From Clostridia bacterium (GTDB lineage: Bacteria; Bacillota; Clostridia; Oscillospirales; Butyricicoccaceae): DNA of 15,662 nt. Location of the stretch: the NCBI GenBank assembly GCA_017396925.1, contig JAFQKM010000165.1:1-15662 (forward strand), given 5' to 3'. The first letter of the stretch is position 1; every line of letters starts with the position of its first letter. Below the pieces are notes generated by a model. That model made no database searches, had not been told where the DNA came from, and saw only the letters and a program-made list of their open reading frames with translations. Made by a program: the position numbers and the translations under genes. Shown one piece after another: positions 12,488 through 15,662 of the stretch.

Positions 12488-13867
12488 ATGGTACATCAGT
12501 ATAAACTCAACGGCTACAACATCGTCATCGATACGGCTTCCGGTTCGGTCCATTCGGTCGACGAGGTGGCCTACGACATCATCGAAATGTACGAGCAGCA
12601 CAGCCGTGAAGAGATCGTCCGCGAGATGATGGCCCGCTACGGCCACCGCGAGGACGTCAACGAGGCCGAGATCGAGGAATGCCTTGACGATGTTGCCCAG
12701 CTTAAGGAAGAGGGCAAGCTCTTCTCCAAGGATACCTACGAGGGCATGGCCTTCGACTTCAAGCGCACCAATACCGTCATCAAGGCCCTGTGCCTCCATG
12801 TCGCCCACACCTGCAACCTCAACTGCGAATACTGCTTTGCCAGCCAGGGCAAGTATCACGGCGAGCGTGCCATCATGACCTTCGAGGTCGGCAAGCGCGC
12901 CATCGATTTCCTGGTCGAGCATTCGGGCAGCCGCCGCAATCTGGAGGTCGACTTCTTCGGCGGCGAGCCTCTGATGAACTGGCAGGTCTGCAAGGACATC
13001 GTAGCCTATGCCCGTTCCATCGAGAAGGAAAAGAACAAGAACTTCCGTTTTACCCTGACCACCAACGGCATGCTGGTCGACGACGAGGTCATCGAGTTTG
13101 CCAACCGTGAAATGCACAATGTCGTCCTCAGTCTGGACGGCCGCAAGGAGGTCCACGACCGCCTGCGCCGCGACTATGCCGGCAAGGGCAGCTACGATGT
13201 CATCGTGCCCAAATTCCAGAAGTTTGCCGAAGCCCGCGGCGGCAAGGATTACTATATGCGCGGCACCTTCACCCACAATAACGTCGACTTCACCAACGAT
13301 ATTTTCCATATGGCCGATCTGGGCTTCACCGAGCTCAGCATGGAGCCGGTCGTCTGTGATCCCAGCGATCCCAGCGCCCTGACCGAGGCCGATCTGCCCA
13401 AGCTCTTCGAGCAGTATGAGATCCTGGCCAAGGATATGCTGCGCCGCAAGCGCGAGGGCAAGCCCATTACTTTCTATCACTACATGATCGACCTGCGCAA
13501 CGGCCCCTGCATCTACAAGCGCATCTCGGGCTGCGGTTCGGGTACCGAGTATATGGCCGTCACCCCCTGGGGCGAGCTCTATCCCTGCCATCAGTTCGTC
13601 GGCGACGAGAAATACAGCATGGGCAACATCTGGGATGGCGTCACCAACGAAGCGGTCCGCGATCAGTTCAAGAACTGCAATGTCTATGCCCGTCCCGAAT
13701 GCAAGGACTGCTGGGCCAAGCTCTATTGCTCGGGCGGCTGTGCAGCCAATGCCTACCATGCCACCGGCTCGATCAACGGCGTTTACGAATATGGCTGTGA
13801 GCTCTTCAAGAAGCGCATGGAATGCGCCGTCATGATTCAGGTCGCCGAAGAGGAAGAAGGCATCTGA
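12488..13867 (+). CDS. scfB: SCIFF peptide maturase (radical SAM/SPASM)
   Basis: It forms a thioether bond in the SCIFF peptide by radical chemistry. The 459-aa protein has an N-terminal peptide-binding RRE/PqqD-like domain (about 1-85, HQYKLNGYNIVIDTASGSVH), then the radical SAM core with CxxxCxxC in AHTCNLNCEYC (C109, C113, C116) and DFFGGEPLMNW (155-165). The SPASM domain has auxiliary-cluster cysteines (C341, C349, C367, C405, C408, C414, C418, C437). No good Shine-Dalgarno precedes the ATG at 12488, only GAAAGTGAAA. Homologues start at this point, so I keep it. The weak start and the upstream terminator both point to low expression relative to scfA. It overlaps the next gene by one base (TGATG). 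Confidence 0.95.
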   Translation: MVHQYKLNGYNIVIDTASGSVHSVDEVAYDIIEMYEQHSREEIVREMMARYGHREDVNEAEIEECLDDVAQLKEEGKLFSKDTYEGMAFDFKRTNTVIKALCLHVAHTCNLNCEYCFASQGKYHGERAIMTFEVGKRAIDFLVEHSGSRRNLEVDFFGGEPLMNWQVCKDIVAYARSIEKEKNKNFRFTLTTNGMLVDDEVIEFANREMHNVVLSLDGRKEVHDRLRRDYAGKGSYDVIVPKFQKFAEARGGKDYYMRGTFTHNNVDFTNDIFHMADLGFTELSMEPVVCDPSDPSALTEADLPKLFEQYEILAKDMLRRKREGKPITFYHYMIDLRNGPCIYKRISGCGSGTEYMAVTPWGELYPCHQFVGDEKYSMGNIWDGVTNEAVRDQFKNCNVYARPECKDCWAKLYCSGGCAANAYHATGSINGVYEYGCELFKKRMECAVMIQVAEEEEGI

Positions 13868-15210
13868 TGGGCAGCGCCACACCCATCATCGATTTCGTAC
13901 AGAACTATATCCAAAGCGGCACCGTCCGCGCCCATATGCCCGGGCACAAGGGGCAGGCCCGCCTGGGCTATGAACCGATGGACATCACCGAGATCGGCGG
14001 CGCCGACGCCCTTTACGAAGCCGAGGGCATCATCCGTGAAAGCGAGCAGAATGCCTCCCGCCATTTCGGCTTCGGCCGCACCCTCTATTCGGCCGAAGGT
14101 TCTTCCCAGTGCATCCGTGCCATGCTCTTTCTGGCCACAGGCGACAGAGGGGCAGGGGAGCGTCCGCTGATCCTGGCCGCACGCAATGTCCACAAGGCCT
14201 TTATCCATGCCTGCGCCCTGCTGGATCTGGAGGTCGAATGGCTCATGCCCGAGGCCGAACAGGCCGAACTGTGCAGCTGTCCGGTCACGGCCGAAGGCCT
14301 GCGGAAGAAACTGACTGCTTGTGCAAAACGTCCGGCAGCCGTGTATATCACATCGCCCGACTATCTGGGCGGCACGGCCGATATCGCCGGTCTGGCCGAG
14401 GTCTGCCATAGCCATGGCCTGCCGCTGCTGGTCGATAATGCCCACGGCGCCTATCTGAAGTTTCTGGAGCCCTCCCGGCATCCCATCGACCTGGGGGCCG
14501 ATATGACCTGCGATTCGGCCCATAAGACCCTGCCGGTGGTCACAGGCGGCGCCTATCTGCAGATCTCGAAGGAAATGGAGGGCCGCCTGACCCGCGACCC
14601 GAAGCTGGCGCTGGGCCTCTTTGGCTCCACCAGCCCTTCCTATCTGATCCTGCAGTCCCTCGACCTGTGCAACAGGCTGCTGGACGAGGGATACATCGAA
14701 GCCATCCGCCGGACGGTTTGCCGCGTTGGAAAACTGTCTGAGGCCCTGTGTACACTGGGCTATGACGCCCGGGTCAATGCGGGAGATCCCCTCAAGCTGG
14801 TCATCCGCGATGGGCGCGGCGGCACAGTGCTGGCCGATCTGCTGCGCGGACATGGCGTCGAGGTCGAGTTTGCCGATCAGACCGCCGTTGTTATGATGCT
14901 GACGCCCGACAGCACCGACGCCGATCTCCAACAGATCTATGATGCCTTGAAGGCCATCGGTGCCGCAGGCCCGGCGATCGACCGCCTGCCTGTGCTGCCC
15001 GAGCCGCAGCAGGTCATGACCATCCGCGAGGCTGTTTTTGCACCGGTCGAGCGAATTGCCAGTGCAGAGGCCGAGGGCCGCATCTGCGCCGCACCCACCG
15101 TTTCCTGTCCGCCGGCCGTTCCCATCGCTGTCAGCGGCGAGGTCATCACAAAAGAGGCTGTGCAGACCCTGCTGGCTTATGGTATAATGGAGATCGAAGT
15201 TGTGAGATAA
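13867..15210 (+). CDS. Orn/Lys/Arg decarboxylase-fold PLP enzyme
   Basis: A fold-type I PLP enzyme of the short bacterial Orn/Lys/Arg decarboxylase group (SpeA/YaaO-like). The 447-aa protein lacks the large N-terminal wing of inducible E. coli enzymes. AHMPGHKG (22-29) is the family start signature. DNAHGAYLKF (190-199) holds the PLP-contacting D190 and H193, and CDSAHKTL has the Schiff-base lysine K220. The substrate cannot be told; arginine or lysine are likely. The start ATG overlaps the scfB stop (TGATG), so translation is coupled; there is no separate ribosome site. A start 45 bases earlier would only overlap scfB more. The tight coupling ties it to the SCIFF genes, or may only be a shared transcript. 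Confidence 0.85.
   Translation: MGSATPIIDFVQNYIQSGTVRAHMPGHKGQARLGYEPMDITEIGGADALYEAEGIIRESEQNASRHFGFGRTLYSAEGSSQCIRAMLFLATGDRGAGERPLILAARNVHKAFIHACALLDLEVEWLMPEAEQAELCSCPVTAEGLRKKLTACAKRPAAVYITSPDYLGGTADIAGLAEVCHSHGLPLLVDNAHGAYLKFLEPSRHPIDLGADMTCDSAHKTLPVVTGGAYLQISKEMEGRLTRDPKLALGLFGSTSPSYLILQSLDLCNRLLDEGYIEAIRRTVCRVGKLSEALCTLGYDARVNAGDPLKLVIRDGRGGTVLADLLRGHGVEVEFADQTAVVMMLTPDSTDADLQQIYDALKAIGAAGPAIDRLPVLPEPQQVMTIREAVFAPVERIASAEAEGRICAAPTVSCPPAVPIAVSGEVITKEAVQTLLAYGIMEIEVVR
15180..15188 (+). promoter_or_regulatory. Possible internal promoter before the RsmH-like gene
   Basis: TGGTATAAT (15180-15188) is a consensus extended -10 inside the 3' end of the decarboxylase gene. No -35 is visible 17 bases upstream, so it is only a candidate. 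Confidence 0.3.
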
Positions 15211-15222
15211 AGGAGATCATCC

Positions 15223-15662
15223 ATGAGCGATATCGAAAACAAGACACCCGAAACCGGCGAGGCTCCGGTCCACAAGCGCCGTGTGCGTTATAAGGGCACC
15301 CATCCCCGCCGCTTTGAGGAAAAATATAAAGAGCACGACCCCGAAAAGTATAAGGACGAGGTCGAGAAGATCATCCAGAAGGGCAAGACTCCGGCCGGTA
15401 TGCACATCTCGATCATGGTGGATGAGATCCTCGAGTTCCTGCAGATCAAGCCCGGTCAGATCGGCCTCGACGCCACCCTGGGCTATGGGGGCCATACCCG
15501 CCGTATGCTCGAGCAGCTGCAGGGCCAGGGCCATATGTATGCCACCGACATCGACCCCATCGAATCGGAAAAGACCCGTGCCCGTCTGGCCGAACTGGGC
15601 TACGGCCCCGAGATCCTGACCATTAAGCGCATGAACTTCGCCCAGCTGGACGAGGTTGCGCC
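15223..15662 (+). CDS. RsmH-like 16S rRNA methyltransferase (partial)
   Basis: Related to RsmH (MraW), which methylates N4 of C1402 in 16S rRNA. The first 146 residues are visible. HISIMVDEILEFLQIKPGQ (61-79), DATLGYGGHT (83-92, the SAM-binding motif I) and YATDIDP (106-112) are diagnostic. Usual RsmH begins right at 'HxSVLLxE'; here a basic, charged N-terminal extension of about 60 residues (KRRVRYKGTHPRRFEEKYKEH) precedes it. This resembles the second RsmH-like paralogue of many Clostridia, so it need not be the C1402 enzyme. It starts 12 bases after the decarboxylase stop with AAAGGAG overlapping that stop, and continues beyond the window. Confidence 0.85.
   Translation, partial: MSDIENKTPETGEAPVHKRRVRYKGTHPRRFEEKYKEHDPEKYKDEVEKIIQKGKTPAGMHISIMVDEILEFLQIKPGQIGLDATLGYGGHTRRMLEQLQGQGHMYATDIDPIESEKTRARLAELGYGPEILTIKRMNFAQLDEVA

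Noticed and set aside
12395..13882. 495-aa minus-strand open frame opposite scfB
   Set aside because: Shadow of a clear radical SAM/SPASM gene; the translated protein is a run of A, V, D, G and L without motifs.
1..15662. CRISPR arrays, tRNA or rRNA genes, transposase genes, phage genes
   Set aside because: None seen: no regular direct repeats with spacers, no cloverleaf, no recognisable transposase, integrase or phage protein on either strand.

Overview
The window looks like chromosomal DNA of an anaerobic low-to-moderate-GC Firmicute, most likely a Clostridia of the Oscillospiraceae/Ruminococcaceae type. The reasons are the SCIFF peptide and its radical-SAM maturase (a Clostridia hallmark), a CarD-type regulator, a four-cysteine L33, Clostridia-style sigma-A promoters, strong Shine-Dalgarno sites and a clostridial-type Rex operator. 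The species cannot be fixed from sequence alone.

Layout. 1-126 is the tail of an unidentified gene ending at a bidirectional terminator. 219-1012 (minus) is a two-gene operon: an unrecognised 81-aa protein, then a CarD-like regulator. 1261-3262 (minus) is a two-gene operon: nnrD (NAD(P)H-hydrate dehydratase), then a D-serine dehydratase/D-threonine aldolase-like PLP enzyme. 3405-7048 (plus) is the translation block rpmG-secE-nusG-rplK-rplA-rplJ-rplL. It shows two L1-binding-site look-alikes (before rplK and before rplA) and a complete L10 leader with terminator and antiterminator. The block ends at a strong terminator, and rpoB does not follow. 7253-8356 (plus) is an MDR-family alcohol/polyol dehydrogenase with a near-perfect Rex operator in its leader. 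8602-10518 (minus) is glutamine-dependent NAD synthetase, and 10648-11547 (plus) is a PflX-type radical SAM protein.

11548-11861 is a 314-base gap with a DnaA-box cluster and a strong promoter. It leads into a SemiSWEET-like membrane protein, the SCIFF precursor scfA, its maturase scfB, a short Orn/Lys/Arg-decarboxylase-fold enzyme overlapping scfB by one base, and a partial RsmH-like methyltransferase running off the end.

The most unusual structure is at the 3' end of nadE. The last 23 codons (stop included) occur twice, 174 bp apart. The copies differ in 12 codons but in only one amino acid, and they bracket about 105 bp of hairpin-rich non-coding DNA that also holds an inverted copy of the junction. 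It looks like the scar of an element, or of a recombination event, that replaced the gene's tail. Other points of interest are the DnaA-box cluster far from any visible dnaA, an attenuator-like switch between scfA and scfB, and a palindrome inside the scfA promoter.

NAD metabolism recurs through the window (nnrD repairs damaged NAD(P)H, nadE makes NAD, and the Rex-type site senses NADH/NAD+), but these genes are in separate transcription units, so the link is only thematic.
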